A stretch of 64,000 nucleotides of DNA from Schlesneria paludicola DSM 18645 (lineage in GTDB: Bacteria; Planctomycetota; Planctomycetia; Planctomycetales; Planctomycetaceae). The DNA lies in NCBI GenBank assembly GCA_945862235.1, contig CAMAYU010000005.1, positions 1 to 64,000 on the forward strand, written 5' to 3'. Every line of letters starts with the position of its first letter. Within the stretch, counting starts at the first letter, position 1. The notes beneath the pieces were generated by a model that was not told where the DNA came from, made no database searches, and worked only from the letters and a program-made list of their open reading frames with translations. Both the position numbers and the translations under genes were made by a program. Below are positions 52,963 through 61,988 of the stretch, piece after piece.

Positions 52963-54339
52963 TCACCCGATCAGTTCGGGGATCGGCCGGTGGCTGTCGA
53001 TCAGATAGCGCGGACGCCCGGAGGGATCGCGGACGGTCGCAGCGTCGATGTCGATCCCGAGGTTGTGATACAGCGTGGCGAGGACTTCGCCGTAATGAAC
53101 CGGTCGCGTTTGAGCAGCCTCGGCAAGGCGGTTGGTTGAACCGATCACCTGACCGGTTTTCATACCGCCTCCCGCGAGCAGGGCACTGCTCACCTGAGGC
53201 CAATGGTCGCGACCCGCCGCCGGATTGATGCGTGGCGTGCGACCAAACTCACCCCACGCCACGACGCTCACATCGTCCGACAGACCGCGATCGTGGAGAT
53301 CGTCCACCAGCGCGGTGATGGCTTGATCGAAGACCGGCAGCACTTTGCGACCGTGAGCGAAATTTGCTCCATGCCAGTCGAAGTCCGCGAACGACACAGT
53401 GACACACCGCACGCCCGCTTCGATCAAACGGCGAGCCACCAGAAACCGCGAGACCAGTGCCCGATAACCGAGGTACGAGTAGGGCAGAATCTTTTCGTCG
53501 TCGGTTCCATACCGCTCGCGGACCTTCGGATCTTCGCGATTCAAGTCGAGAGCCTCCATCACGCGGCTGGAAGTGAGGACATCGAGGGCCTGCTCGACCT
53601 GTGTCTCCAACCCGCCAAGCGTTCTCCGCGCATCGGTCTCGCGCCGAAAACGGTCAAACGTCGTGAGTAACGAGCGGCGGTCGTCCATGCGCTGCGATAG
53701 ACCTTCACGCAGTTGCATGTTCTCCTTCGTCTCACCGTCCGGTCGGAACGGCTGATGAACCGAACCGAGGAACCCCGGCCCGCCGATGTTGTACGGCGCG
53801 TGCTGCATGATTTCGGAGAGATCGGCGACGGCGGGCACGGCGCGATGTGTCTGCCCCTGCACGGCCGAGACCAGCGACCCGAAGTGAGGTGCGCCTCCCT
53901 GCACCTTATTCCCGTAAGGCGCGCCGGTGACACACAACGACGAAGCATGAGCACCGTCCGAACCGACCAATGACCGGATGATCGAGAACCGGTCCATCCG
54001 CTGCGCCAGTCGCGGCATCAGTTCGCAAATGTCGATGCCGGGGACGGAGGTCGCGATCGGATCGAACTCGCCACGCACTTCAGACGGCGCGTCGGGCTTG
54101 AGATCGTACATGTCCTGATGCGGCGGCCCGCCCGGCATGTAGATCATGATCACGCCGCGCTGGCGCTGACTGCCCGACGGGACTCCACCGGATGCCGCTC
54201 GCGCGCTACTTGCCTGTTCGGCGTGCAGCAACCGGGGCAGTGTCATCCCACCCAGAAACAGCCCGCCGATCTGCATGAACGATCGCCGCGTCACGCGATC
54301 ACAAAACGAGGAGAGTCGCGAACCATTCAACGTCAGCAT
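52963..54339 (-). CDS. DUF1501 family protein, Tat-exported
   Basis: A 458-residue DUF1501 protein. A twin-arginine signal (VTRRSFMQIGGLFLGGM) is present, then the alkaline-phosphatase-like fold with IMIYMPGGPPHQDMYDLKP, and near the end VVAWGEFGRTPRIN with DHWPQ and SALLAGGGMKTGQVIG. I chose ATG 54339, which has GAGG six bases upstream, over a TTG at 54366. The gene precedes xylA at a distance on the same strand but is separated by a strong terminator, so it is transcribed separately. Confidence 0.94.
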   Translation of the reverse strand: MLTLNGSRLSSFCDRVTRRSFMQIGGLFLGGMTLPRLLHAEQASSARAASGGVPSGSQRQRGVIMIYMPGGPPHQDMYDLKPDAPSEVRGEFDPIATSVPGIDICELMPRLAQRMDRFSIIRSLVGSDGAHASSLCVTGAPYGNKVQGGAPHFGSLVSAVQGQTHRAVPAVADLSEIMQHAPYNIGGPGFLGSVHQPFRPDGETKENMQLREGLSQRMDDRRSLLTTFDRFRRETDARRTLGGLETQVEQALDVLTSSRVMEALDLNREDPKVRERYGTDDEKILPYSYLGYRALVSRFLVARRLIEAGVRCVTVSFADFDWHGANFAHGRKVLPVFDQAITALVDDLHDRGLSDDVSVVAWGEFGRTPRINPAAGRDHWPQVSSALLAGGGMKTGQVIGSTNRLAEAAQTRPVHYGEVLATLYHNLGIDIDAATVRDPSGRPRYLIDSHRPIPELIG

Positions 54340-54514
54340 GAGAGACCTCACGAAATCCGGAGCCAACCAAGTGCAGGGCGGGCAAATATGACATCAGTAT
54401 CGACCAACGGGAAGCCGGGTTGTGAGGACGTGCGACATGATCGAAACGATCCTCCCAAAGTGACGGCTGTCGCGGAAGTGCTGTTGTTCATTGGCGTATG
54501 CCCCGAAAAACAAA

Positions 54515-54543
54515 ATGCCCGGCCGCTTTACGCGGCCGGGCAT
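54515..54543 (-). terminator. Rho-independent terminator of xylA
   Basis: On the minus strand ATGCCCGGCCGC and GCGGCCGGGCAT form a perfect 12-bp stem with a five-base loop, followed by a T-rich stretch (TTTGTTTTTC). It lies 46 bases after the xylA stop and should separate xylA from the DUF1501 gene downstream. Confidence 0.92.
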
Positions 54544-54589
54544 CCGTTATTCAGAACTCATCGTCGTCATGGAACCGCTATTCAACTTG

Positions 54590-55903
54590 TCACAGGAACT
54601 GGTTGATGATGTTCTCGAGCATCTCTTGGCGGCCCGATTCGTTTGGGTTGAGTTTCTTCTTGCCGAGGACGTATTTTTCGAGCGACTCGAACGTCGCTTT
54701 GCCGCTTTCGATTTCGGCACCGATCCCTTCATCGAAGCTGCGGTAGCGATTCTTGACGAAGTTTTTGAGGACGCCGTCTTTGCGAATGGCGGCGGCGATC
54801 TTGGCTCCGCGAGCGAAGGCATCCATCGCGCCGATGTGAGCGTGGAAGAGATCGATCGGCTCGAAGCTTTCACGACGGACCTTCGCGTCAAAGTTGACTC
54901 CGCCCGGCGCGATGCCCCCCTGTTCGAGGATCACCAACATGCACTGCGTGGTCAGGTAAATGTCCGTCGGGAATTGATCGGTGTCCCAACCGAGCAGTGG
55001 GTCGCCGGTGTTGGCGTCGATGCTGCCGAGTGCCCCTTGGATGCGAGCGTATTCCAACTCGTGCATCATCGAGTGACCGGCGAGCGTCGCGTGGTTGGTC
55101 TCGACGTTCATCTTCACGTGCTCCATCAGCCCGTTCGCGCGGCAGAAGTTCAGACACGCGGCGACATCGAAGTCGTACTGATGCTTCGTCGGTTCTTTGG
55201 GCTTTGGCTCGAAGAGGAACTGGCCCGTGAAGCCGATCTGCTTGGCGTAATCGACCGCCATGTGCATGAACTTGGCGAGATGATCGAGTTCGCGTTTCAT
55301 GTCGGTGTTGAAGAGGTTGTGATAGCCCTCGCGACCGCCCCAGAAGACGTAGTTGGCTCCGCCAAGTTCCTTCGTCACTTCGAGGGCCTTCTTCACCTGA
55401 GCCGCCGCGCACGCGAAAACATCCGCGTTGCAGGTCGTCGCCGCGCCGTGCATGTAGCGCGGGTGCGAGAACATATTGGCCGTGCCCCACAGGAGCTGAA
55501 TGTCCGTCCGTTCCTGAGCCGCCTTGAGTGCCTTCACGACGGCATCGAGGTTCCTGTTCGTCTCGGCCAGCGTATCACCTTCCGGAGCGACATCGCGGTC
55601 ATGAAAGGCATAGAAGGGGCAGCCCAGTTTTTCGATGAACTCGAACGCCGCATCAACGCGCTTGACCGCATTCCTCACCGAGTTCGTGCCATCGTCCCAC
55701 GGTCGTTGCAACGTCGCCGAACCGAACGGATCGCTACCGGTCCCTCGGAACGTGTGCCAGTAACAGACCGTGTACCGCATCAAGTCCTTGAGCTTCTTTC
55801 CCTCGACCTTTTGCTCGGGGTCATAGTGCTTGAACGCGAGTGGGTTCTTGCTCTTGGGGCCTTCATATTCGATGTGAGGGACGTCAGGAAAGAATTGAGC
55901 CAT
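54590..55903 (-). CDS. xylA: Xylose isomerase
   Basis: A 437-residue xylose isomerase. Catalytic and metal-site elements are in place: [13 protein letters not shown] with the active-site His, [60 protein letters not shown], and [11 protein letters not shown]. It interconverts D-xylose and D-xylulose (and glucose and fructose) and needs Mg2+ or Mn2+. ATG at 55903 gives the normal family length. It stands alone between two DUF1501 genes; no xylulokinase or sugar transporter is in the window. Confidence 0.97.
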   Translation of the reverse strand: MAQFFPDVPHIEYEGPKSKNPLAFKHYDPEQKVEGKKLKDLMRYTVCYWHTFRGTGSDPFGSATLQRPWDDGTNSVRNAVKRVDAAFEFIEKLGCPFYAFHDRDVAPEGDTLAETNRNLDAVVKALKAAQERTDIQLLWGTANMFSHPRYMHGAATTCNADVFACAAAQVKKALEVTKELGGANYVFWGGREGYHNLFNTDMKRELDHLAKFMHMAVDYAKQIGFTGQFLFEPKPKEPTKHQYDFDVAACLNFCRANGLMEHVKMNVETNHATLAGHSMMHELEYARIQGALGSIDANTGDPLLGWDTDQFPTDIYLTTQCMLVILEQGGIAPGGVNFDAKVRRESFEPIDLFHAHIGAMDAFARGAKIAAAIRKDGVLKNFVKNRYRSFDEGIGAEIESGKATFESLEKYVLGKKKLNPNESGRQEMLENIINQFL

Positions 55904-56000
55904 CGGTGTTTTGCCTGCTGGAGAAGGGCTGAAATAGGGGAATCGCGGGCGGAGTGTACCCGCGACGAAAAGAGGTCGCAAAGGAGCGGGTTGCGGGACT

Positions 56001-56055
56001 GTGGGATGGGCACTCTTGCCCGCCCTGTCTTCAATCAAGCGGACGGGCAAGAGTG
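56001..56055. repeat. Palindromic element, family E (copy E2)
   Basis: Arms GTGGGATGGGCACTCTTGCC and GGACGGGCAAGAGTG flank a short loop. It is upstream of xylA, close to a family B element. Confidence 0.75.
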
Positions 56056-56070
56056 ACGTGACCGACAAAT

Positions 56071-56181
56071 AGTCGCCTTCATCGCTCCGCGTGAAGAAAG
56101 CCGAGTCACCAGCGACCCAAATCCCGAAAAACGCGTCGTTCGCCATTCCGCTCACTTCACGCGGAGCGATGAAGGCGACTT
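56071..56181. repeat. Palindromic element, family B (copy B1)
   Basis: The left arm AGTCGCCTTCATCGCTCCGC and the right arm GCGGAGCGATGAAGGCGACT are exact inverses, extended by GTGAAG/CTTCAC. The loop is about 55 bases. It lies between xylA and the second-last DUF1501 gene, and shares its stem with the copies at 57690 and 61800. Confidence 0.9.
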
Positions 56182-56219
56182 TTGGCGGGCGCATCAAGAA
56201 TGCCCGTCCTACGTATCGA

Positions 56220-57599
56220 CTACGCCATCACCCCGGTCACGATCTTTCCCGCCGAGATCGGGAGTGGGTGGTTCAGCTTGTCGCGGACTTCCGTCTCGGG
56301 ATCGAGGCCCATCAGCGCGAAAACCGTTGCCGTGAGATCATCCAGCAGGACGGGATCCTTGTCGGGATAAGCGGCTTGCTTGTCGGACGTGCCGTAAACG
56401 AAGCCACGCTTCGCGCCGCCTCCCGCGAGCAGCGCGGTATAGCACTGTGGCCAGTGGTCGCGACTGATGTTGTCGTTGATCTTGGGAGTCCGCCCGAACT
56501 CGCCCATCCAGACGATCAGCGTGCTGTCGAACAAGCCGCGTTCCTTTAGATCGTTGATGAGCGTCGGCAGCGTCTGCTCGACCAGTGGCAGGTGATAGTC
56601 CTTCAGAATCGGATACATCCGCGTGTTGTCGAAGCCGTGCGTGTCCCAACCGTCTTTTGGGAACCTCCCGCCGATGCTGTCCGAGTAGTAGACGTTCACA
56701 AACTTGACGCCCGCTTCGACGAGTCGCCTCGCCAACAAACAACTTTGCCCATACGTGGTCCGTCCGTACCTGTCGCGGATCGCCTGCGGCTCGGCCGACA
56801 GATTGAAGGCATCGCGGACCTTGGACGAGTTCAACATGCTCAGCGACTTTTCGTAGTAAGCCTCCAGACCTTTCGCGGCGGCGGAGTAATCGAGCAGCTT
56901 CGTCTGGCGATTCACGAGCTGCTGCATCTCACGCCGATTTTGAAGCCGCTCGGCGGTGAGGCCACTTGGCAGCGACAACTCAGGAAGTGAGAAGCCACGT
57001 TCGTTCGGGTCGCTCGTCACGAGCAGCGGATCGTGCGCCTTGCCGAGAAAGCTGGCGTGCTGCCCCGGCGTGATCTCGCCATCGCGCAAGACATGCGGAT
57101 ACGCGACGAACGTCGGCATCCCGTTCGTGGTGGGGGCGAGTCGATCGACAACCGAGCCATACGCCGGAAACAACTCTTGCGAGTCGCGCAGCCGGATGTC
57201 GTCGAGCGGCGGCGCATGGCCGGTCAGCGCGTAATATGCTGCCGAGTTGTGGTTCTTCATCGTGTGATGGACTGTTCGCACCAGCGTCACGTCGTTCATC
57301 ACCTTGGCCATCTTAGGCAACTGGTCACAGATGCGAATCCCCGGCGCGGCGGTGTCGATCACCCCGAATTGACTCCTCACACCGGACGGTGCGTTGGGCT
57401 TGGAATCGAACGAATCGAGATGACTCGGCCCACCAAACTGATAAAGAAAGATGACCGACTTGGCACGCGTCGCGCGAGCGGAAATCGCGTTCTCACCGCT
57501 GGACGACTCCGACGCTCGCAGTAGCTTCGGCAGCGTCAGCCCCAGCATCCCGAGGCCACCGATTCGCAAGGCCGCCCGGCGTGTGTAATCGTGAAACAT
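56220..57599 (-). CDS. DUF1501 family protein, Tat-exported
   Basis: A 459-residue DUF1501 protein with a twin-arginine signal ([19 protein letters not shown]). The core shows [20 protein letters not shown], and near the end [23 protein letters not shown] and [22 protein letters not shown] 57599 is used because the signal starts there. The stop TAG is eight bases from a family E arm (ACGTAGGACGGGC). It is the third DUF1501 in the window, all with different genomic neighbours. Confidence 0.94.
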   Translation of the reverse strand: MFHDYTRRAALRIGGLGMLGLTLPKLLRASESSSGENAISARATRAKSVIFLYQFGGPSHLDSFDSKPNAPSGVRSQFGVIDTAAPGIRICDQLPKMAKVMNDVTLVRTVHHTMKNHNSAAYYALTGHAPPLDDIRLRDSQELFPAYGSVVDRLAPTTNGMPTFVAYPHVLRDGEITPGQHASFLGKAHDPLLVTSDPNERGFSLPELSLPSGLTAERLQNRREMQQLVNRQTKLLDYSAAAKGLEAYYEKSLSMLNSSKVRDAFNLSAEPQAIRDRYGRTTYGQSCLLARRLVEAGVKFVNVYYSDSIGGRFPKDGWDTHGFDNTRMYPILKDYHLPLVEQTLPTLINDLKERGLFDSTLIVWMGEFGRTPKINDNISRDHWPQCYTALLAGGGAKRGFVYGTSDKQAAYPDKDPVLLDDLTATVFALMGLDPETEVRDKLNHPLPISAGKIVTGVMA

Positions 57600-57647
57600 G
57601 GCTTCTGCACCTGAATGATGTTGTGAGATGTGCCTCACGTAACACTC

Positions 57648-57834
57648 GATCCCGAAATGTTGTCGGGCCGCGCACATTGGGATTGTCTGAAAGTCGCCTT
57701 CATCGCTCTGCGTGAAGAGAGCAGATTGGGAGTGGGACGATGACGATGCCAATCCCTGACCGCATCACACTCGGCTTCCTTCACGCGGAGCGATGAAGGC
57801 GACTTGTTTGCGACCAAAGGTCGCGTCGTTTAAC
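57648..57834. repeat. Composite palindromic element, family B (copy B2)
   Basis: A ~40-base leader (ATCCCGAAATGTTGTCGGGC) precedes a long hairpin at 57690-57806 (arms AAAGTCGCCTTCATCGCT and AGCGATGAAGGCGACTT). A second short hairpin GCGACC-AAA-GGTCGC and GTCGTTTAACC follow. The copy at 61760 has the same four-part layout. It lies upstream of the pseudokinase-PP2C gene. Confidence 0.85.
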
Positions 57835-57840
57835 CCCCGA

Positions 57841-57954
57841 CACGCCAACCCGCAGCGTGAGCGAGGACGATCACTTATGTCGTCGTTCAAGCGAGTCCCG
57901 CGAACGCCTGTCATTCCGAATCGCACCTTCTCGCTCACGCTGCGGGTTCGTGTG
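57841..57954. repeat. Palindromic element, family A (copy A5)
   Basis: Arms CACGCCAACCCGCAGCGTG and CACGCTGCGGGTTCGTGTG with GAGCGAGGA / TTCTCGCTC inside. It follows the family B element directly and is upstream of the PP2C gene's start codon. Confidence 0.85.
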
Positions 57955-58113
57955 AATCGTGGCCGGAGTGTAACCGAGTTCATCGGCCACGGACCAACTC
58001 GAACACCGTCTGTTCTTGGAATCAGCCGCATTGCATGTCGTCGCAACGACCGGTATGAACGGCTCGGCTTTATCGCCATCGAGACCGACAATGTTGAAGC
58101 GGGGCTGATTCGC

Positions 58114-60198
58114 ATGTCGCAGAGTGTGCCACCGGCGGGAGCGCGTTGCCCTCGGTGCGATCGCGTGTCGCTCGACCTCGCGTATTGCGAGCATTGCCAG
58201 TCGGAGTTACCCGCAGCGGTGAACGATTCCCCGCTGGGATTCCCTGCTCTGTTGATCGACGCCACCTCCACCGTGAATTCGGCGATGGCTTCCGAGTGGA
58301 GTCTCGCGGCACTGAGTGTCGGTTGGCCTGATGACCCGAGTCGTGCATTCGAGGTGAATGTGGGTGCCGCCGCGTTCCGTGTCCGCGCAATTCGCCCCGC
58401 GCTGTGGCCGGACCTCGCGCCGGAGGTGAGATCACGTCAAGCGGTCTCGCTCCCCGTCTTGCCTCTTGTGCATGTGATCGAACTCGGCGGCGGCGCAATC
58501 ATCGCGGCAGAGTCTTGGAACAACCGTAGTCCCGACGCTCCGCCGGCGGGACCGAACGATCTGAACAGCAATCTCACCATACCAACCCGCAGCGTGAGCG
58601 AGGACAACGGTGCCAGCGAGCGCGATGAATTCATCGGCGTCGAATCAACTTCATCCTCGCTCACGCTGCGGGTTGGTGTGGATGAGAACAGTCCTATCTC
58701 CGCACTGCTCGAAGAGACGCTGCGAGTCGCTCGTTTACTCAACATTGCCATGACGGGCCTCCATGACTCGGGGCACGTCTGGCTGGAGTTCGATCCGCAG
58801 GCGATCGAAGTGGGCGAGTCGCTCGTGCGCGTCACCAATCTCGACTGGCGGCTGTTCCCGATCGGGCGTTGTCCCAGCCATCTCGCACGCATCTCGCCAC
58901 AGTACTCGCCCCCCGAAGTCTGTCGCTTTCACGACGACTGGATTGGGCCGAGGACCGATGTCTATCACCTCGCCCTGTTCGTCTATTATCGCTTGGCTGG
59001 GTTGTGGCCCGGTGGGTTTGCTGGTCGCGGGTTGGAGGCGTTTGAATTTGAGTTGCCGCCGCTGCGAGTCTTTCGTCCAGACTTGCCCGTCGGAATCTGG
59101 CCAGTCCTCCGTCGCGCCCTCTCAATCAACGTGGCCCATCGTCCGGCGACGACGTTTGAACTGATCGAGGAACTCGAATGCGCGGCCGCTTCCACACCAA
59201 CCCGCCGCGTGAGCAAGGATGTTCTCACAGACGCAGTCGCAGCATCCTTGCTCACGCAGCGGGTTGGTGTGGATGACCCGTCGTTTGGGCCGCGCTCGCA
59301 AATCGACCTCGGCTGGCTCACTGCACCCGGTCGCGCGAAGTCGGCCCTTGGCGCGGTGAACCAAGACCAAGCCGTCGTCGTAAGCGAGACCGTTTGCGGG
59401 CGCGAGATTCAACTGCTGATCGTGGCCGACGGTGTGACGCACGCACGGGTCGGAACCGGTGAACTGGCGAGCGGCCTCGCGTGCGAGCTGCTGCTCACAT
59501 CGATGCGAAGCCAGTTGGCCACGCTCGCCGAGGCTGACGAACCCGCGTGGCCGACAGTGTTGGACGCCGCGTGCGTCGCCGCCAGCGAAGCGATTGTCCG
59601 CGAAGCCCTCTCACTCCCGGACCGTCCCGTCCCGACGCGCGACAACGACTTGATGAGTACCACCGCGTTGATCGGCATTCTTGATGGCGACGAATTGCAT
59701 CTCGCGAACGTCGGTGACAGTCGCGCCTATCTCGTCGCGAACGGCTTCGCCGAGCAACTGACGGTGGACGGCGATGTCGCCTCGTCACAGCTCGCCCTCG
59801 GAACTCCACCCGAACAAGTTCAGGAACTCGGCGCGGCGGGCAAGGCGCTGCGGTTTTGCTTGGGAGCGTGCCGCGAAACGGAGTCTGGTGAACTGGTCGT
59901 CGATGTCGAGCGAGCACGACCGCAGATCAGCCACTGGCGACTGAAACCCGGTGACACAATCGTCCTGTGCTCGGACGGCCTCGTCGAAGAGCGGGTCTTT
60001 CTCGAACCGGAAGACCTCGCCACGATCATCGACGCTCGGCATGACCTCACCTCACAACAGCTCGCGGAAAATCTCGTCGCGGCGGCCGATGCCAAACAGC
60101 GCCTGCCCTCATCGACGGAACCGAATGGTTACGGAGACAACATCACCGCGATCGTGCTGCGGTTCGCCGAATGGCAAATACACCAACCCGAAGCGTAA
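58114..60198 (+). CDS. Zinc ribbon-pseudokinase-PP2C fusion protein
   Basis: A 694-residue protein. A zinc ribbon (Cys12, 15, 25, 28) comes first. Residues ~60-360 resemble a Ser/Thr kinase, but catalysis looks lost: the HRDxKPxN loop reads WLEFDPQAI (Glu225 for Asp), DFG reads TNLDW (Asn242 for Asp), while the scaffold YSPPEV (Glu268), DVYHLALFVYYRLAGLWP and RPATTFELIEEL remains. From ~393 is an intact PP2C phosphatase: NQD (Asp418), VADG (Asp439), NVGDSRAYL, CSDGLVE (Asp621), GDN (Asp675). Family A repeats are translated in frame at ~157-189 and ~361-386, and the ending HQPEA plus TAA comes from a third. ATG 58114 is chosen because upstream frame is repeat. Confidence 0.85.
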   Translation: MSQSVPPAGARCPRCDRVSLDLAYCEHCQSELPAAVNDSPLGFPALLIDATSTVNSAMASEWSLAALSVGWPDDPSRAFEVNVGAAAFRVRAIRPALWPDLAPEVRSRQAVSLPVLPLVHVIELGGGAIIAAESWNNRSPDAPPAGPNDLNSNLTIPTRSVSEDNGASERDEFIGVESTSSSLTLRVGVDENSPISALLEETLRVARLLNIAMTGLHDSGHVWLEFDPQAIEVGESLVRVTNLDWRLFPIGRCPSHLARISPQYSPPEVCRFHDDWIGPRTDVYHLALFVYYRLAGLWPGGFAGRGLEAFEFELPPLRVFRPDLPVGIWPVLRRALSINVAHRPATTFELIEELECAAASTPTRRVSKDVLTDAVAASLLTQRVGVDDPSFGPRSQIDLGWLTAPGRAKSALGAVNQDQAVVVSETVCGREIQLLIVADGVTHARVGTGELASGLACELLLTSMRSQLATLAEADEPAWPTVLDAACVAASEAIVREALSLPDRPVPTRDNDLMSTTALIGILDGDELHLANVGDSRAYLVANGFAEQLTVDGDVASSQLALGTPPEQVQELGAAGKALRFCLGACRETESGELVVDVERARPQISHWRLKPGDTIVLCSDGLVEERVFLEPEDLATIIDARHDLTSQQLAENLVAAADAKQRLPSSTEPNGYGDNITAIVLRFAEWQIHQPEA
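58581..58680. repeat. Family A palindrome inside the pseudokinase-PP2C gene (copy A6)
   Basis: Canonical arms ACCAACCCGCAGCGTGAG and CTCACGCTGCGGGTTGGT around a loop of ~50 bases. It is translated in frame as PTRSVSEDN ... SLTLRVGVDE, between the N-lobe-like and C-lobe-like halves of the pseudokinase. Confidence 0.9.
59194..59270. repeat. Family A palindrome inside the pseudokinase-PP2C gene (copy A7)
   Basis: Arms ACACCAACCCGCCGCGTG and CACGCAGCGGGTTGGTGT with GAGCAAGGAT / ATCCTTGCTC. Both arms differ from the canonical GAGCGAGGAC in the same two pairs, so pairing is kept. It is translated as PTRRVSKDV ... LLTQRVGVDD in the linker between pseudokinase and phosphatase. Confidence 0.9.
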
Positions 60199-60278
60199 GC
60201 GAGGACGCGCGATGATCATCTCTCCGAATTGTTGGTCGTTGGCGACGTTCGCCCTCGCTCACGCTGCGGGTTAGTGTG
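60179..60278. repeat. Family A palindrome at the end of the PP2C gene (copy A8)
   Basis: Arms ACACCAACCCGAAGCGTA and ACGCTGCGGGTTAGTGTG with AGCGAGGA / CCTCGCT inside. The left arm gives the last codons HQPEA and the TAA stop of the PP2C gene; the right arm ends about 50 bases before the VWA start. Confidence 0.9.
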
Positions 60279-60328
60279 CCTCGGGCAATCGCTCTGTCGC
60301 TGGGTGCTTCGTCTGGAAAGGACTGATC

Positions 60329-61735
60329 GTGGCCGAAGAATTTTTGTTGGAGTGCAAGCTCGACCAACCCGCCGTGTTGAACGGCCGGTCGGCGGATGTC
60401 TATAGCCTCGTCACGATCAAGCCGAACGGCGCGCGGCTGGGGTCGCTACTTGAATCATCGGGCGGCGCGAGTCTCCCCGCGCATCTGATCGTGATCGTCG
60501 ATGTCAGCGGCTCGATGAACACGCTGATCGAACCCGATCCGCACGCGAGGATCGTCGGTTCCGCCACCGTCGAAGGCCGGACAATGACCGAGGTTGTCGC
60601 GTCGGTCCCGAGTCGCCGAATGGTCGCGGTCAACGTCGTCCGTCGTTTGGTCGAGCGAATGGAGCCGTCCGACCGCATGACGCTGGTCGCGTTCGATGAG
60701 GGGGCTTATCCACTCGCGAAGGGACTTTCACGCGGCCGCGAACTCGACGACGCCGTTCGCCAACTGGTCGATGTCGGCGGCGGAGGAACATCACTGGGAC
60801 TGGCGTTTGGTGCCGTGAAGAAGTCACTCACGGGAGCCGAGAGTCGGTCGGAGACGCGGCGGATCGTGTTGCTCACCGACGGCGAAGACAGCGATGAAGA
60901 CTCCGCGTTGCGCGAGGCGACTCAGTTAGGAGAAGAATTCCGTTTGCCGATCTTCGCGCTCGGCACGGGCGACTCGCGAGCCGACTTCCTGATGAAGGTC
61001 TGCGGCACAACTCTCGGCGGCGCGTTCGACAATCTCAAGAACGAGCGCGAGGCCGAAGACTGTTTCGACAAAGTCTTCACCGGCCAGAAGAACATCCTCG
61101 CGACCAACGTCTCGCTGCAACTCTGGCTGTCGCCCGAAATCTTCGTCCGCGAACTCTATCGCACCAAACCCGAAGTCCTGTTCGTCGGCGATATGCAGCC
61201 CGACGCAGGCAACACGGTCTCAATCCCGTTGGAATACATGGAGCGCGGCAAGGTCTACGAGGTGCTGTTCCGCAGCACGGTCCCCGCCCGCGATGCCGGC
61301 CGGTTCCGACTCGCCAAAGCGACGCTCACGTTTGACGTTCCGGCTCTCGGCGTGATCGGCGGTCGCGTCGAAGCGAACATCGCCATCGAATCAACCGCCG
61401 ATGAAGCCCGCACATTGATGCGCACCGGCGACGTGCGACGAGTCATCACGCAGGCGGAAACTCAGCGCCAGTTGCTGTTCCTCCAAGAGAAGCGTGATCT
61501 GCTCGAACGAGGGCAGGCGACTGCCAAAGACAAGAACGTCGTCGCCAAGTTGCTCGATGCCCTTGTGAAGAAGTTTGAAGAACAGGGCGATCAGGCGAAC
61601 CTCAACATCTACCGCCAAATGCGCGACGACTACGTTCGGCAAGGAACGATCACACAAGAAATGATGAACCGCTCACTGGCCGCCTCATCGAAAGTCGAGG
61701 GAGCCATCGCCGTCCAAGAGGTCGATGATTTTTGA
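60329..61735 (+). CDS. VWA domain protein of the PP2C/FHA signalling module
   Basis: A 468-residue protein with a von Willebrand A domain at about residues 50-240. The metal site (MIDAS) is complete: DVSGS (Asp58, Ser60, Ser62), Thr154 in GGGGTSLG and Asp184 in LLTDGEDSD. The part from ~245 to ~355 looks like a beta-sandwich, and the final ~100 residues are helical. No signal or membrane segment is seen, so it is cytosolic. The start is GTG at 60329 with AAAGGA six bases upstream. It follows the PP2C gene and precedes the FHA gene. VWA-PP2C-kinase triads (TerY-P type) are known; this resembles one in content but the domain architecture differs. Confidence 0.88.
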   Translation: MAEEFLLECKLDQPAVLNGRSADVYSLVTIKPNGARLGSLLESSGGASLPAHLIVIVDVSGSMNTLIEPDPHARIVGSATVEGRTMTEVVASVPSRRMVAVNVVRRLVERMEPSDRMTLVAFDEGAYPLAKGLSRGRELDDAVRQLVDVGGGGTSLGLAFGAVKKSLTGAESRSETRRIVLLTDGEDSDEDSALREATQLGEEFRLPIFALGTGDSRADFLMKVCGTTLGGAFDNLKNEREAEDCFDKVFTGQKNILATNVSLQLWLSPEIFVRELYRTKPEVLFVGDMQPDAGNTVSIPLEYMERGKVYEVLFRSTVPARDAGRFRLAKATLTFDVPALGVIGGRVEANIAIESTADEARTLMRTGDVRRVITQAETQRQLLFLQEKRDLLERGQATAKDKNVVAKLLDALVKKFEEQGDQANLNIYRQMRDDYVRQGTITQEMMNRSLAASSKVEGAIAVQEVDDF

Positions 61736-61759
61736 GCCGGAACGATCCTCGTACTACTA

Positions 61760-61944
61760 GGTCTCGAAATCTTGTCGGGCTGCGCGCATTTGATTTGCCT
61801 GAAAGTAGCCTTCATCGCTCCGCGTGAAGAAAGCCGAGCGCGAGTTCGGTGCCGATTTGTCAAATCATGGTTGACTCACATTCGGCTGACTTCACGCGGA
61901 GCGATGAAGGCTACTTTGGCTGCGGCAAAGCCGCGTCGTTTCAC
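61760..61944. repeat. Composite palindromic element, family B (copy B3)
   Basis: It has the same four parts as B2: a leader (GTCTCGAAATCTTGTCGGGC), a long hairpin at 61800-61919 (arms AAAGTAGCCTTCATCGCT and AGCGATGAAGGCTACTT), a short hairpin TGCGGC-AAA-GCCGCG, and GTCGTTTCACC. Several stem differences from B2 are compensated in the partner arm. It lies between the VWA and FHA genes. Confidence 0.85.
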
Positions 61945-61988
61945 CGTCCCGATCATCCCTCCTCGCACCACTCGTAAAGGAAGCCTCC

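Noticed and set aside
54491-56056. A 521-residue plus-strand frame over xylA
   Set aside because: It is the antisense shadow of an intact xylose isomerase and shows no domain.
57793-58113. N-terminal extension of the PP2C protein from ATG 57793
   Set aside because: The extra residues are encoded by family A and B repeat DNA and precede a plausible zinc-ribbon start at 58114.
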